From the NCBI RefSeq assembly GCF_015845845.1, contig NZ_LDIG01000153.1, positions 1 through 64,000 of the forward strand: a stretch of 64,000 nt of DNA, given 5' to 3'. Source of the stretch: Paenibacillus dendritiformis (GTDB lineage: Bacteria; Bacillota; Bacilli; Paenibacillales; Paenibacillaceae). The notes beneath the pieces were generated by a model. That model did no database searches, had not been told where the DNA came from, and was given only the letters and a program-made list of their open reading frames with translations. A program made the translations under genes and the position numbers. Shown here in pieces: positions 8,213 to 17,025 of the stretch. How positions within the stretch are numbered: the first letter of the stretch is position 1; each line of letters opens with the position of its first letter.

Positions 8213-9192
8213 GCCGGAGCTTAACGATACTGCAAGCGATTCATGAAGCGCTCGATCAGAAGCTGGCGGACGATCGGCGCGTCATGCTGACGGGCGAAGA
8301 CATCGGCGTCAACGGCGGCGTGTTCCGGGCGACCGACGGGCTGATCGACAAGTACGGCAAGGAACGGGTCGTCGACACGCCGCTGGCCGAAGCCGGCATT
8401 ATCGGCTCGGCTATCGGGCTGGCGCTGAACGGGTTCATTCCGGTCGTCGAAATTCAATTTTTGGCTTTCATTTACCCCGGCTTCGAGCAGATTGTGACCC
8501 ATGCGGCCCGCATGAGGTACCGGACGCGGGGGCAGTACAGCGTCCCGCTCGTCATCCGCACGCCGTACGGGGCGGGTATCCGCGGGCCGGAGCTTCATTC
8601 GGAGAGCGTGGAAGCGTTCTTCGTTCATACGCCCGGACTCAAGGTGGTCGTGCCGAGCAATCCATACGATGCCAAAGGCCTGCTCATCAGTGCCATCGAG
8701 GCTCCCGATCCGGTTGTGTTTCTGGAGCCGGCCCGGATCTACCGCGCCTTCAAGGCGGAAGTCCCGGAGGAGATGTACCGCATTCCGCTGGGCAAGGCGA
8801 ATATCGTCCGGGAAGGCGAAGACGTGACGATGATCGCATGGGGGGCCATGATGCGGGTGGCGCTGGAAGCGGCCCGGCAGCTGGAGCGGGAGAAGGGCTG
8901 GTCCTGCGAGGTCATCGATCTTCGCTCGCTCTATCCGCTCGATCGGGATACGATTGCGGCGTCCGTGAAGAAGACGGGGCGGGCCGTAATTGTTCATGAG
9001 GCGCATAAGACGGCCGGCGTCGGCGCGGAGATCGTCTCGCTGATCAATGACGAAGCCCTGATGTATTTGCGGGCTCCGATTCAGCGGATTACCGGCTTCG
9101 ACGTGCCGGTTCCGCAGTTCTCGCTCGAGGACGTCTATGTTCCGACGGTCGAGCGGGTGAGAGAGGGAATCGCCGCAGCGATTCAGTTCTGA
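8209..9192 (+). CDS. 2-oxoacid dehydrogenase E1 beta subunit
   Basis: 327 aa, transketolase-like pyrimidine-binding domain (RVMLTGEDIGVNGGVFRAT, GEDIG motif; LAEAGIIGSAIGLALNG) followed by the C-terminal transketolase domain (VVIDLRSLYPLDRDTI-like segment and HEAHKTAGVGAEI). Length is standard for the family (about 325 aa). It starts within the stop of the alpha gene and is followed by an AGGAGGAGG site for E2. It forms the alpha2beta2 E1 heterotetramer that binds thiamine diphosphate at the subunit interface. Confidence 0.9.
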   Translation: MSRSLTILQAIHEALDQKLADDRRVMLTGEDIGVNGGVFRATDGLIDKYGKERVVDTPLAEAGIIGSAIGLALNGFIPVVEIQFLAFIYPGFEQIVTHAARMRYRTRGQYSVPLVIRTPYGAGIRGPELHSESVEAFFVHTPGLKVVVPSNPYDAKGLLISAIEAPDPVVFLEPARIYRAFKAEVPEEMYRIPLGKANIVREGEDVTMIAWGAMMRVALEAARQLEREKGWSCEVIDLRSLYPLDRDTIAASVKKTGRAVIVHEAHKTAGVGAEIVSLINDEALMYLRAPIQRITGFDVPVPQFSLEDVYVPTVERVREGIAAAIQF

Positions 9193-9214
9193 CCGTTCAG
9201 GAGGAGGAACGCGA

Positions 9215-10510
9215 ATGATAGAGTTCAAGCTTCCCGACGTGGGAGAAGGCATTCACGAAGGGGAGATCGGGAAATGGCTGATTAAGGAAGGGGAGCGGGT
9301 GGCCTGCGATCAGCCGATCGTCGAGGTGCTGACCGACAAAGTCAACGCCGAGCTGACCGCTCCGGCGGGGGGCGTCGTGCGCAAGCTGATGTTCGCCGAG
9401 GGGGACGCTGTCCGGGTAGGCGAGGTGCTGTTCGTTCTCGAAGCGGAGGGACGCATCCCTGTGGAGGAAGCGGGGAAAGCGGAGCAGGCCGCTTCCGCGG
9501 TCGCCGCCCCTCCGCCTCCGCTTGCGTCGTCCGTGCCGCCGGCGGCCCCCGCGGCCCCGGCAGGAAGAGTTCGCGCGGCCCCCTATGTTCGCCAGCTTGC
9601 GCGGCAGTTGAATGTCGACATTGAGCAGGTGAAGGGGGGCGGAGCGGACGGCCGCATTACCGAAGAGGATGTGCGGCGCCATGCCTCGGCCGGCACTGCC
9701 AAGGAAGCGGAAGGCCCTGATCTGCCGCAGGCGAATGCGGTTCCGCCTGCGCGGGAGCGGATGGAGGCCGCTGCCCGGCCGCAAGGTTCCGCATCGGCCT
9801 CCGCTTCCGCCGAGGAACGGATTCCGCTGCGGGGCGTGCGCCTGAAGATCGCCGAAAGGCTGGTCAAGGCGGCGACCATCATCCCGCATGTCACGCAGGT
9901 GGATGAACTGGAGGCCGATGCGCTGAAGGCGCTCCGGGAACGCCTTCAGCCGCTGGCGGCCGAACGGCAGGTGAAATTGACGTACTTGCCGTTTTTTATC
10001 AAGGCGATCGTCATCGCGCTCAAGGAATTTCCAACCTTCAACGCCTCGCTCGACGATGAGACGAAGGAAATCGTCTTGAAGCGCTATTACCATATCGGAA
10101 TTGCGACCGATACGCCGGACGGCCTGATCGTCCCGGTCATCCGGGACGCCGACCGGAAAACGGTCTTCGAGCTGGCGGAAGAGATCGGGCGCCTGGCGGA
10201 GCGGGCCCGCGCCGGGAAGCTGGCGCTGGAGCAGATTACCGGCGGCACCTTCACGATTAGCAACGTCGGCCCGATCGGCAGTCTGCTCGCGACGCCGATC
10301 ATTAATCATCCGGAGGCGGCCATTCTGGCGCTGCACAAGATGGAGCCGCGCATGGTCGTCCGCAACGGGGAAGGCGTCATTCGCCTCATGATGAATATGG
10401 CGCTCTCCTTCGACCACCGGCTGATCGACGGGGCGGAGGCGATTCGGTTCACGAACCGGATCAAGCGGCTGCTGGAGCAGCCAGAATTCCTATGGGCGGA
10501 GATGGTATAG
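9215..10510 (+). CDS. Dihydrolipoamide acyltransferase (E2) of the 2-oxoacid dehydrogenase complex
   Basis: 431 aa in the classic E2 order: one lipoyl domain (1-80, lipoylated K42 in VLTDKVNAEL), an Ala/Pro-rich linker, a peripheral-subunit-binding domain (RAAPYVRQLARQLNV to ITEEDVRRHA, 120-156), a second flexible linker (160-205) and the catalytic domain ending in the active-site motif SFDHRLIDGAEA (H401, D405). DKVNAE around the lipoyl lysine is typical of branched-chain-type E2. It transfers the acyl group to CoA. The single lipoyl domain and full set of domains indicate a functional core. The stop abuts the ATG of the E3 gene. Confidence 0.9.
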   Translation: MIEFKLPDVGEGIHEGEIGKWLIKEGERVACDQPIVEVLTDKVNAELTAPAGGVVRKLMFAEGDAVRVGEVLFVLEAEGRIPVEEAGKAEQAASAVAAPPPPLASSVPPAAPAAPAGRVRAAPYVRQLARQLNVDIEQVKGGGADGRITEEDVRRHASAGTAKEAEGPDLPQANAVPPARERMEAAARPQGSASASASAEERIPLRGVRLKIAERLVKAATIIPHVTQVDELEADALKALRERLQPLAAERQVKLTYLPFFIKAIVIALKEFPTFNASLDDETKEIVLKRYYHIGIATDTPDGLIVPVIRDADRKTVFELAEEIGRLAERARAGKLALEQITGGTFTISNVGPIGSLLATPIINHPEAAILALHKMEPRMVVRNGEGVIRLMMNMALSFDHRLIDGAEAIRFTNRIKRLLEQPEFLWAEMV

Positions 10511-11953
10511 ATGGTCGTCGGCGAAATTGCAGTAGAAACGGATGTTGTTGTCATTGGCGGCGGCCCGGGCGGGTATGCGGCCGCCATCCGGCTGGGCCAA
10601 TTGGGGAAATCGGTCGTGCTGGCGGAGAAAGAGGAACTCGGCGGCGTCTGTCTTCATTCGGGCTGCATTCCATCCAAAGCGTTGATTCATGCGGCCGGAC
10701 TGTATGACGACGCCCGGTCGGCCTCCAAGCTGGGGCTGCGGCTGGACCCGGAGGCGCTTGCCTTCGATATGTCCGTCTGGCAGCAGTGGAAATCCGGCAT
10801 CGTCGGCAAGCTGCGAAGCGGAGTGGCGCACTTGTGCGCCGCTAACGGGGTTACGGTCGTGAAGGGGAGTGCCGTCTTCCTGTCCCCCGACCGCGTCGGG
10901 GTGGAGACGGAATCCGGCTTCGAGACCTACAAGTTCCGGGAGGCGATCATCGCGACGGGATCGCGGCCATATATCCCGGCATTCGCGGCGGAGGGCGGTC
11001 CCCGTATCCTCACCTCGACGGAGGCGCTGGAGTTGGAGAATCTGCCGGAGCGGCTGGCCATTATCGGGAGCGGCTATATCGGCATCGAATTGGGCATGGC
11101 CTTCGCCAAGCTCGGATGCCGCGTGACGCTCATCGAGCGGGAGGAACGCATCCTCCCGCTGGTGGACGGCAGCCTCGCTGCGGAAGTGAAGCGGCGCGCC
11201 GGCAAGCTGGGGATGGTCATCAAGACGGGGACGGAAGTGCGCGCGGCTGTCGAACAGGACGATCATGTCGAACTCCGCCTCGAATCGCGGCGGCATGGAG
11301 AGGAGAGCGTCCTCTGCGACAAGGTGCTGGTAACGGCCGGACGCGTGCCGAACACGGAGGGGCTCGGCCTCAGCCAGGCGGGGGTGCAGGTGGATGAGCG
11401 CGGCTATGTTCCGGTCGATGCGGAGTGCCGGACGAATGTGAGCCACATCTTCGCCATTGGGGATATTACGCCGGGGCCCGCGCTCGCCCATCGCGCCGCG
11501 AGACAGGGCACGGTCGCCGCGGAGGTGATCGGCGGACTGCCTAGCGCCTTCGACTCGCCTTATGTGCCATACGTTATTTTCTCCGATCCGCAGATTGCGG
11601 GCGTGGGGCTGACGCGGGCGGAAGCCGAGCGGCAGGGCATGAAGGTGAAGACGGGCCGCTTCCCGTTCCGCGCCAACGGTTACGCGCTGGCGGCCGGGAA
11701 GACGGACGGCTTCGCGGAAGTAGTCGTCGAAGCGGATTCCGGCCTGCTGCTGGGCATGCACGCGGTCGGCGCGGATGCCGGCAGCTTAATCGGCCAGGGC
11801 GCGCTCGCCCTCGAAATGGCGGCGAGAGCGGAAGACGTCGCCATGACGGTACATCCGCACCCGACGCTTAGCGAAGGCTGGCTGGAAGCGGCCGCCGCCG
11901 CCTTGGGGCATGCCATACACATTGTGAACGAGAGGAGGCTGGAAGATGAGTAA
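10511..11953 (+). CDS. Dihydrolipoyl dehydrogenase (E3)
   Basis: 480 aa pyridine nucleotide-disulfide oxidoreductase. FAD-binding GGGPGGYAAA (16-25), redox-active disulfide C47/C52 in GGVCLHSGCIPSK, NAD-binding IIGSGYIGIELGMAFAKLG, second FAD motif AIGDI and the C-terminal catalytic His450/Glu455 in HPHPTLSE. It reoxidises the lipoyl group of E2 and makes NADH. A dedicated E3 in this cluster means the complex is self-contained and need not borrow the housekeeping E3. Its last 8 bases overlap paaA, tying the dehydrogenase genes directly to the phenylacetate genes. Confidence 0.92.
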   Translation: MVVGEIAVETDVVVIGGGPGGYAAAIRLGQLGKSVVLAEKEELGGVCLHSGCIPSKALIHAAGLYDDARSASKLGLRLDPEALAFDMSVWQQWKSGIVGKLRSGVAHLCAANGVTVVKGSAVFLSPDRVGVETESGFETYKFREAIIATGSRPYIPAFAAEGGPRILTSTEALELENLPERLAIIGSGYIGIELGMAFAKLGCRVTLIEREERILPLVDGSLAAEVKRRAGKLGMVIKTGTEVRAAVEQDDHVELRLESRRHGEESVLCDKVLVTAGRVPNTEGLGLSQAGVQVDERGYVPVDAECRTNVSHIFAIGDITPGPALAHRAARQGTVAAEVIGGLPSAFDSPYVPYVIFSDPQIAGVGLTRAEAERQGMKVKTGRFPFRANGYALAAGKTDGFAEVVVEADSGLLLGMHAVGADAGSLIGQGALALEMAARAEDVAMTVHPHPTLSEGWLEAAAAALGHAIHIVNERRLEDE

Positions 11954-12929
11954 TCGGACGGACCCGGATAGAGCACCGGACGACGAGCGTCTGGCGCATT
12001 TTCTGAACCGAATTGACCGGGGCGACAAGATTGAAGCGGACGATTGGATGCCAGACGATTACCGCAACCAGTTAATCAAGCTGATATCGATGCACGGCGT
12101 GAGTGAAATTATGGGGGCGCTCCCGGAGAAGGAATGGGTCCCGAAGGCCCCGACGCTGCGCCGCAAGCTGGCGATCATGGCCAAGGTGCAGGATGAGATG
12201 GGGCATGGACAACTGCTGCTGCGCGTCGCGGAGGATCTGATGGCGCCGCTCGGCCAGACCCGCGAGGATCTGCTGCGCAATCTGTTCTCGGGGAAGCTGA
12301 AGTTCCACAACGTGTTCCATATGGAGGCGCCTACATGGGCGGATGCCGGCGTTATCGCCTGGCTCGTCGACGGCGCGGCGATCATTACCCAGACGATGTC
12401 GCTGGAGACGTCCTACGCGCCGTACGCCCGCGCGCTCCAGCGCATCTGCGCGGAAGAGAAATTCCATGCGCAGCACGGGGAGAGCATCGTGCTGGAGCTG
12501 GCCGAAGGGACGCCGGCGCAGCGCCGGATGCTGCAGGAGGCCGTGAACCGCTGGTGGCCTTCCTTGCTGATGTTCTTCGGCCCGCCGGAAGGAGGCACCG
12601 TGTCCAGCAATCAGCAGCTGAACATGCGCTACAAGATTCGCACGCAGACGAACGAGGAGCTGCGGCAGGCCTTTTTCGATAAATATGTGAACCGGATTTT
12701 TCATCTGGGCTTGACGCTTCCGGACGATACGATCCGCTATGACGAAGCGGAGGGTATCTGGCATTACCGGCAGCCCGACTGGGACCGGTTCGTGCAGATT
12801 GTGCGCGGGAACGGGCCCTGCTCGGCACAGCGGCTGCGGCTGCGGAAGACATCCTACGAAGAGGCGAAATGGGTGCGCGACGCGATGCTGGCGCCCCGCA
12901 CACTCTATGCGGCGGGAGGGGCGATATGA
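11946..12929 (+). CDS. paaA: Phenylacetyl-CoA 1,2-epoxidase catalytic subunit PaaA
   Basis: 327 aa ferritin-like di-iron protein. Helix motifs that carry iron ligands are visible: VQDEMGHGQLLLR and EEKFHAQHGE, with the family segment NVFHMEAPTWADAGVIAWLVDGAAI. PaaA is the oxygenase subunit that, with PaaC, inserts one oxygen atom into the ring of phenylacetyl-CoA. The gene begins inside the E3 gene and ends in an ATGA overlap with paaB. Length fits the family (about 310-330 aa). Confidence 0.95.
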   Translation: MSNRTDPDRAPDDERLAHFLNRIDRGDKIEADDWMPDDYRNQLIKLISMHGVSEIMGALPEKEWVPKAPTLRRKLAIMAKVQDEMGHGQLLLRVAEDLMAPLGQTREDLLRNLFSGKLKFHNVFHMEAPTWADAGVIAWLVDGAAIITQTMSLETSYAPYARALQRICAEEKFHAQHGESIVLELAEGTPAQRRMLQEAVNRWWPSLLMFFGPPEGGTVSSNQQLNMRYKIRTQTNEELRQAFFDKYVNRIFHLGLTLPDDTIRYDEAEGIWHYRQPDWDRFVQIVRGNGPCSAQRLRLRKTSYEEAKWVRDAMLAPRTLYAAGGAI

Positions 12930-13267
12930 ACAGCGAACGGAAGGAGCAATTTTCTATTTACGAGGTATTCAGCCAGAAGAGCCCCTCTGCCGGCTTCGCG
13001 CACCAGTTCAGCTTGCTGGCGCCCAATCCGGAAGCCGCGCTCCTGATGGCGCGGGAGAACTTCATGCGGCGCGAGCCCTGCATCAATATCTGGGTCGTGA
13101 ACCGCGACGATATTCACGGGCTGACGCCGGAGGAACGGGCGAGTCTCGAACGGTTGGACAACAAAAGCTACCGCGAGACGAAGGGCTACGGCGATGTGCA
13201 GTCGAGGTGGCGCCGCCACAAGGAAGCGTACGAGAGCAAGGCGGATATCGCACGGAAGGAGGGCTGA
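12926..13267 (+). CDS. paaB: Phenylacetyl-CoA epoxidase subunit PaaB
   Basis: 113 aa from ATG 12926, which overlaps the paaA stop (ATGA). The sequence QFSIYEVFSQKSPSAGFAHQFSLLAPNPEAALLMARENFMRREPCINIWVVNRDDIHG is the PaaB signature. PaaB is a small bridging subunit needed for assembly of the epoxidase. Its C-terminus is basic and about 15-20 residues longer than the E. coli protein as I recall it (RWRRHKEAYESKADIARKEG). Confidence 0.93.
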   Translation: MNSERKEQFSIYEVFSQKSPSAGFAHQFSLLAPNPEAALLMARENFMRREPCINIWVVNRDDIHGLTPEERASLERLDNKSYRETKGYGDVQSRWRRHKEAYESKADIARKEG

Positions 13268-13268
13268 C

Positions 13269-14102
13269 ATGGCAGGGCATATTGGTGCAAAGTCGGCGGA
13301 AGAGGCCAAGCGCAGCCCGGAATATGCGCGGGCCTTGCAGGAATTGTTGTTTCAGATTGCAGACGATGACTATATTTTGGCTTACCGGGGATCGGAATGG
13401 CTGGGGCTGGCCCCTCACATCGAAGAAGATGTCGCCTTTTCGTCGATGGCGCAGGACATGATGGGGCATGCGGCGATGCTGTACGGGATGCTGGAGGAGC
13501 TGGGAGCCGGCAAGGCGGATGATCTGGCGCATTTGCGCAGCCCGGAGGCGTTCCGCAATGCCATTCTGGCCGAGCGTCCGAACGGACCGGGCGAATATGC
13601 GGATGAGCCGCATTATGACTGGGCTTACGCAATTGCCCGCTGCTGCCTGTACGGCCTGTTCAAGGACATCCGGCTGGAAGCGCTGACCCGCTCTTCGTAT
13701 GTGCCGCTGGCGCAGACGGCATGCAAAATGCGGCGCGAGCATCACTATCACCGGCGGTATTGGCGCTCTTGGTTCATGCGGCTGGCAGACAGCACGGACG
13801 AGGCGCGTTTGCGCTTGAACGCGGCCGTGGCCCGGGTGTGGGGCGATGTCGGAAGCCTGTTCCCGCTTGGCAGCGAGGAAGAGGCGATCGTCCGCTTCGG
13901 GCTGAGCATAGGCGGGGACGAATTGGCCTGGCGCTGGAAGGCGGCGGCGCAGAGCTTGTTCGAAGCGAGCGGACTCGCTTGGCCGGGAGACTGGGCCATC
14001 CCTGCCAGGAATGGACGGGATGGGCAGCATACCGATGATCTGGCGCAAGCCGTCGCCACCTTGTCGGAGGTGTACCGGATTGACCCGGCGGCTGGCTGGT
14101 AA
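13269..14102 (+). CDS. paaC: Phenylacetyl-CoA epoxidase structural subunit PaaC
   Basis: 277 aa from ATG 13269, one base after the paaB stop, with GGAGGG at 13258-13263. It shows the ferritin-like helices ADDDYILAYRGSEWLGLAPHIEEDVAFSSMAQDMMGHAAMLYGMLEELG and RREHHYHRRYWRSWFMRLA. PaaC forms the heterodimer with PaaA that shapes the substrate site. Longer in-frame starts upstream lie inside paaB and lack ribosome binding sites. Confidence 0.93.
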   Translation: MAGHIGAKSAEEAKRSPEYARALQELLFQIADDDYILAYRGSEWLGLAPHIEEDVAFSSMAQDMMGHAAMLYGMLEELGAGKADDLAHLRSPEAFRNAILAERPNGPGEYADEPHYDWAYAIARCCLYGLFKDIRLEALTRSSYVPLAQTACKMRREHHYHRRYWRSWFMRLADSTDEARLRLNAAVARVWGDVGSLFPLGSEEEAIVRFGLSIGGDELAWRWKAAAQSLFEASGLAWPGDWAIPARNGRDGQHTDDLAQAVATLSEVYRIDPAAGW

Positions 14103-14114
14103 AGGAGGCGGTTC

Positions 14115-14618
14115 GTGGTGACGCAGCATACCCGGCAGATGCCGACGGGGCTCGAAGAACGAATCTGGACCCTGCTGCAGGAGGTTAAAGATCCGGAAAT
14201 CCCCGTCATCAGCATGAGCGAGATGGGCATGATTCACAGGGTGGTGATCGGCGAGGGGGCGGTGGAAGTGGAGGTGCTGCCGACCTTTATCGGTTGTCCC
14301 GCTCTGGAGATGATGAAGAGCGAAATTCAGGAGAAGCTGCTCTCCATCGCGGGCGTGGGCGAGGCAAACGTCCGGTTCCTGCAGGAGCCGGCCTGGACCT
14401 CGGATCGGATCAGCGACGAAGGCCGGGAGAAGCTGCGTTCGTTCGGCATTGTTGCCCCGCCGCGCGACTGTGCGCCGGGCGAGGAGTGGGAAGTGCGTTG
14501 CCCCTACTGCGATTCGCCGCACACCCGCATGGACAATATGTTCGGTCCTGCGGCTTGCCGCAGCATTTTATATTGCAAGCACTGCAAAAATCCATTTGAA
14601 GCCTTGAAAGTGTTATGA
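14115..14618 (+). CDS. paaD: PaaD, Fe-S assembly-related phenylacetate protein
   Basis: 167 aa starting at GTG 14115 (AAAGGAGG at 14101-14108). The N-terminal half is a MIP18/DUF59 domain (VKDPEIPVISMSEMGMIHRVVI, and TFIGCPALEMM with the conserved Cys). The C-terminal half has a CPYC...CKHC pair typical of PaaD zinc or iron binding. PaaD is thought to help mature the epoxidase or its reductase. No paaE reductase gene follows in this window, which is noted as a finding. Confidence 0.93.
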   Translation: MVTQHTRQMPTGLEERIWTLLQEVKDPEIPVISMSEMGMIHRVVIGEGAVEVEVLPTFIGCPALEMMKSEIQEKLLSIAGVGEANVRFLQEPAWTSDRISDEGREKLRSFGIVAPPRDCAPGEEWEVRCPYCDSPHTRMDNMFGPAACRSILYCKHCKNPFEALKVL

Positions 14619-14749
14619 GGATTAAGCGCAAACCTAGGCGAGTAACAGCCAAGGAAGGGCAAGCAACGGGCAAGAAAAATATCGCGCACGAATGCGCGGC
14701 CTCTGAAGCGCATCCGGCTGCAGAGGAAGAGGGAGGGTATCCGGTTACG

Positions 14750-16210
14750 ATGGAAAAAAGCATGCAGACCGTGGAAGTGAAGTCGATGTTCATCAACGGA
14801 GAATGGATGCAGGCGCAGGGCGGCGGCACGCTCCGCGTCATCAATCCGGCCACCGGGGAGGAGGTCGGTACGGTAAGCTATGGCGACGGCACGGACGCGA
14901 GAGCCGCTATTGAGGCGGCCCATCAAGCCTTCCCAGGCTGGTCCCGTCTGACCGCCCGCGAGCGATCGAAATATTTGTATCAACTATATGAATTAGTGCG
15001 GAGCCACCGCGATGAGCTGGCAGGCATCATCTCGGCCGAGATGGGCAAGCCGCTGCGGGAGGCCAAGGGCGAAGTGCTGGGGGCTGCCGACAACTTCATG
15101 TGGTATGCGGAGGAAGCGAAGCGGGTGTACGGCGAGACGATTCCGTCTTCCGTGCCGAACAAGCGGATTATGGTCAGCCGTCAGCCGGTCGGCGTCGTCG
15201 GGGCCATCACGCCATGGAACTTCCCGGTCAATATGGTGGCGCGGAAGATTGCGCCCGCGCTGGCCGCAGGGTGCACCGTCGTCTTGAAGCCGGCGGAGAG
15301 CACGCCGCTGAGCGCGATTCGGCTGTTCGAGCTGATTGCGCAAGCCGGCTTCCCTGCCGGAGTCGCCAACCTGGTCATCGGCCAGCCGGAGGCGGTCGGC
15401 CAGGAACTGCTCGACAATCCGAAGGTGCGCAAAATCGCCTTCACCGGCTCGACGCGCGTCGGCAAGCTGCTGATGGAAGGGGCGGCCAAGCACGTCAAGC
15501 GGGTGAGCCTGGAATTGGGCGGGCATGCGCCATTCATCGTGTTCGAGGATGCGGATCTGGATGCGGCGGTGGCGGGCTTGTTCGAAAGCAAGTTCCGCAA
15601 CTCGGGGCAGATGTGCATCTGCACGAATCGCCTGTATGTGCACGAATCCGTGGCGGAGGCGTTCAGCGCCAAGCTGGTCGAACGGCTGAGCAAGGCGAAG
15701 GTCGGCGACGGCCGCAGCAAAGAGACGGAAATCGGCCCGCTCGTCAATCAACGGGCGCTCGATAAAGTGCTCCGCCATATCCAGGATGCCCGGGACAAAG
15801 GCGGGCAGGTCGTATTCGGCGGCAAGCGCTTGACGGAGGGCGAATACGGCAAAGGCTTCTATTGCGAGCCGACCGTGATTGCCGGCGTGACCAAGGAGAT
15901 GGAGATTGCAGCCGAGGAGACGTTCGGTCCGGTGGTGCCGATGATGACGTTCACGGACGAAGCCGCGGTCATCGAGCTGGCGAATGACACGCCATACGGC
16001 TTGGCCGCCTATGTGTATACGCGTGACAACAGCCGCTGTTTCCGTCTCGCGGAGGCGCTGGAATACGGCATCGTAGGCATTAACGACGGTTCGCCGACGC
16101 AGACGCAGGCGCCGTTCGGCGGCTGGAAGGAGAGCGGGCTCGGCCTGGAGGGCGGACGATACGGGATGGACGCCTTTTTGGAGACGAAGTTCGTCTCGTT
16201 CGGGATGTAA
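14750..16210 (+). CDS. NAD(P)-dependent aldehyde dehydrogenase in the paa cluster
   Basis: 486 aa from ATG 14750. An upstream frame to 14615 adds 45 residues unlike the family and overlaps paaD; a GAGGGAGGG site precedes 14750. ALDH landmarks: ITPWNFPVNM, KPAESTPLSAIRL, FTGSTRVGKLL, LELGGHAPFIVFEDADLDAA (catalytic Glu), NSGQMCICTNR (catalytic Cys), ETFGPVVPMM. Closest in style to succinate-semialdehyde dehydrogenases. In E. coli the ring-opened semialdehyde is oxidised by the ALDH half of PaaZ; no fused PaaZ is present here, so this enzyme may take that step. That role is inference. Confidence 0.88.
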   Translation: MEKSMQTVEVKSMFINGEWMQAQGGGTLRVINPATGEEVGTVSYGDGTDARAAIEAAHQAFPGWSRLTARERSKYLYQLYELVRSHRDELAGIISAEMGKPLREAKGEVLGAADNFMWYAEEAKRVYGETIPSSVPNKRIMVSRQPVGVVGAITPWNFPVNMVARKIAPALAAGCTVVLKPAESTPLSAIRLFELIAQAGFPAGVANLVIGQPEAVGQELLDNPKVRKIAFTGSTRVGKLLMEGAAKHVKRVSLELGGHAPFIVFEDADLDAAVAGLFESKFRNSGQMCICTNRLYVHESVAEAFSAKLVERLSKAKVGDGRSKETEIGPLVNQRALDKVLRHIQDARDKGGQVVFGGKRLTEGEYGKGFYCEPTVIAGVTKEMEIAAEETFGPVVPMMTFTDEAAVIELANDTPYGLAAYVYTRDNSRCFRLAEALEYGIVGINDGSPTQTQAPFGGWKESGLGLEGGRYGMDAFLETKFVSFGM

Positions 16211-16263
16211 GGAGATTGATGGATTTGATGAATTGATTTCGATAGATAAGGGAGGACAAATTC

Positions 16264-16566
16264 ATGGTCAAATTAATTGCTATTTATCGCAAGCCCGAGG
16301 ATGTCGAAGCGTTTAACGAGCATTATTTCCAGACTCATGCCCCGCTGGCGGCGAAGATGCCCGGCCTCGTGAAGATGGAGGTGGGAACGATTTATGGAAC
16401 GCCTATGGGCGAGAGCGATCTGCACCTGATTTGCGAGATGTATTTCGAATCGAAGGAGGCCTTGAAGGCAGCCTTGTCGTCCCCGGAAGGCAAGGCGTCG
16501 GGCAAGGATCTGATGGGATTCGCCGGCAAAGTGGTGTCGATGCATATGGCGGAGGTTCACGAGTGA
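16264..16566 (+). CDS. EthD-family small protein
   Basis: 100 aa: MVKLIAIYRKPEDVEAFNEH opens a ferredoxin-like alpha/beta barrel domain of the EthD/dimeric barrel superfamily (HAPLAAKMPGL, GSDLHLICEMYF-like core, SKEALKAALSSPEGKASGKDL). Proteins of this type are found with oxygenase and catabolic genes, but the reaction is not established. It has GGGAGGAC upstream and its stop overlaps the GTG start of paaI. A role in handling a reactive pathway intermediate is possible but not shown. Confidence 0.85.
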   Translation: MVKLIAIYRKPEDVEAFNEHYFQTHAPLAAKMPGLVKMEVGTIYGTPMGESDLHLICEMYFESKEALKAALSSPEGKASGKDLMGFAGKVVSMHMAEVHE

Positions 16567-16994
16567 GCCAGCCGACGCATCGCAACCGGTTCAACGATCT
16601 GCTCGGAATCGAGGTCGTTCAGCTTCAGCGCGACGGCTGCGTCATGCAATTGCATATCCGCCCCGATCTCCATAATAGTCTCGAAGGCGTCGTGCATGGC
16701 GGCGTGACGAATACGCTGGCCGACGTCGCCATGGGCCATGCGGCTGTGCCCCCGGTTGATGGGGTGCAGCAGTGCGTGACCGTGGAGAGCAAAATCAATT
16801 ATTTGTCCCCGGCCATCGGCGAACTGCTCGTGGTGGAGGCCCGAGTGCTGAAGCGAGGGCGCAATCTGATCGTGACGGACGCGCGCATCACCTGCGACGG
16901 GAAGCTTGTCGCCGTCGCTTCGGGAACCTACGCGCGGGTCAACCCGGAACGGTGGGGACGGGGCGGGGAAATGCCGGCCCCGGATCAGACATAG
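16563..16994 (+). CDS. paaI: Hotdog-fold acyl-CoA thioesterase PaaI
   Basis: 143 aa beginning at GTG 16563, overlapping the EthD stop. The hotdog motif HGGVTNTLADVAMGHA (catalytic Asp/Glu helix) and VESKINYLSPAIGELLVVEARVL identify a PaaI-type thioesterase, which releases CoA from dead-end ring-1,2-epoxide or hydroxyphenylacetyl-CoA intermediates. A longer frame from 16431 has no support. The C-terminus is Gly/Pro-rich and probably disordered. Confidence 0.88.
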   Translation: MSQPTHRNRFNDLLGIEVVQLQRDGCVMQLHIRPDLHNSLEGVVHGGVTNTLADVAMGHAAVPPVDGVQQCVTVESKINYLSPAIGELLVVEARVLKRGRNLIVTDARITCDGKLVAVASGTYARVNPERWGRGGEMPAPDQT

Positions 16995-17025
16995 GGCGAG
17001 GGGACAGAAGGAGTATACCGAGCCG

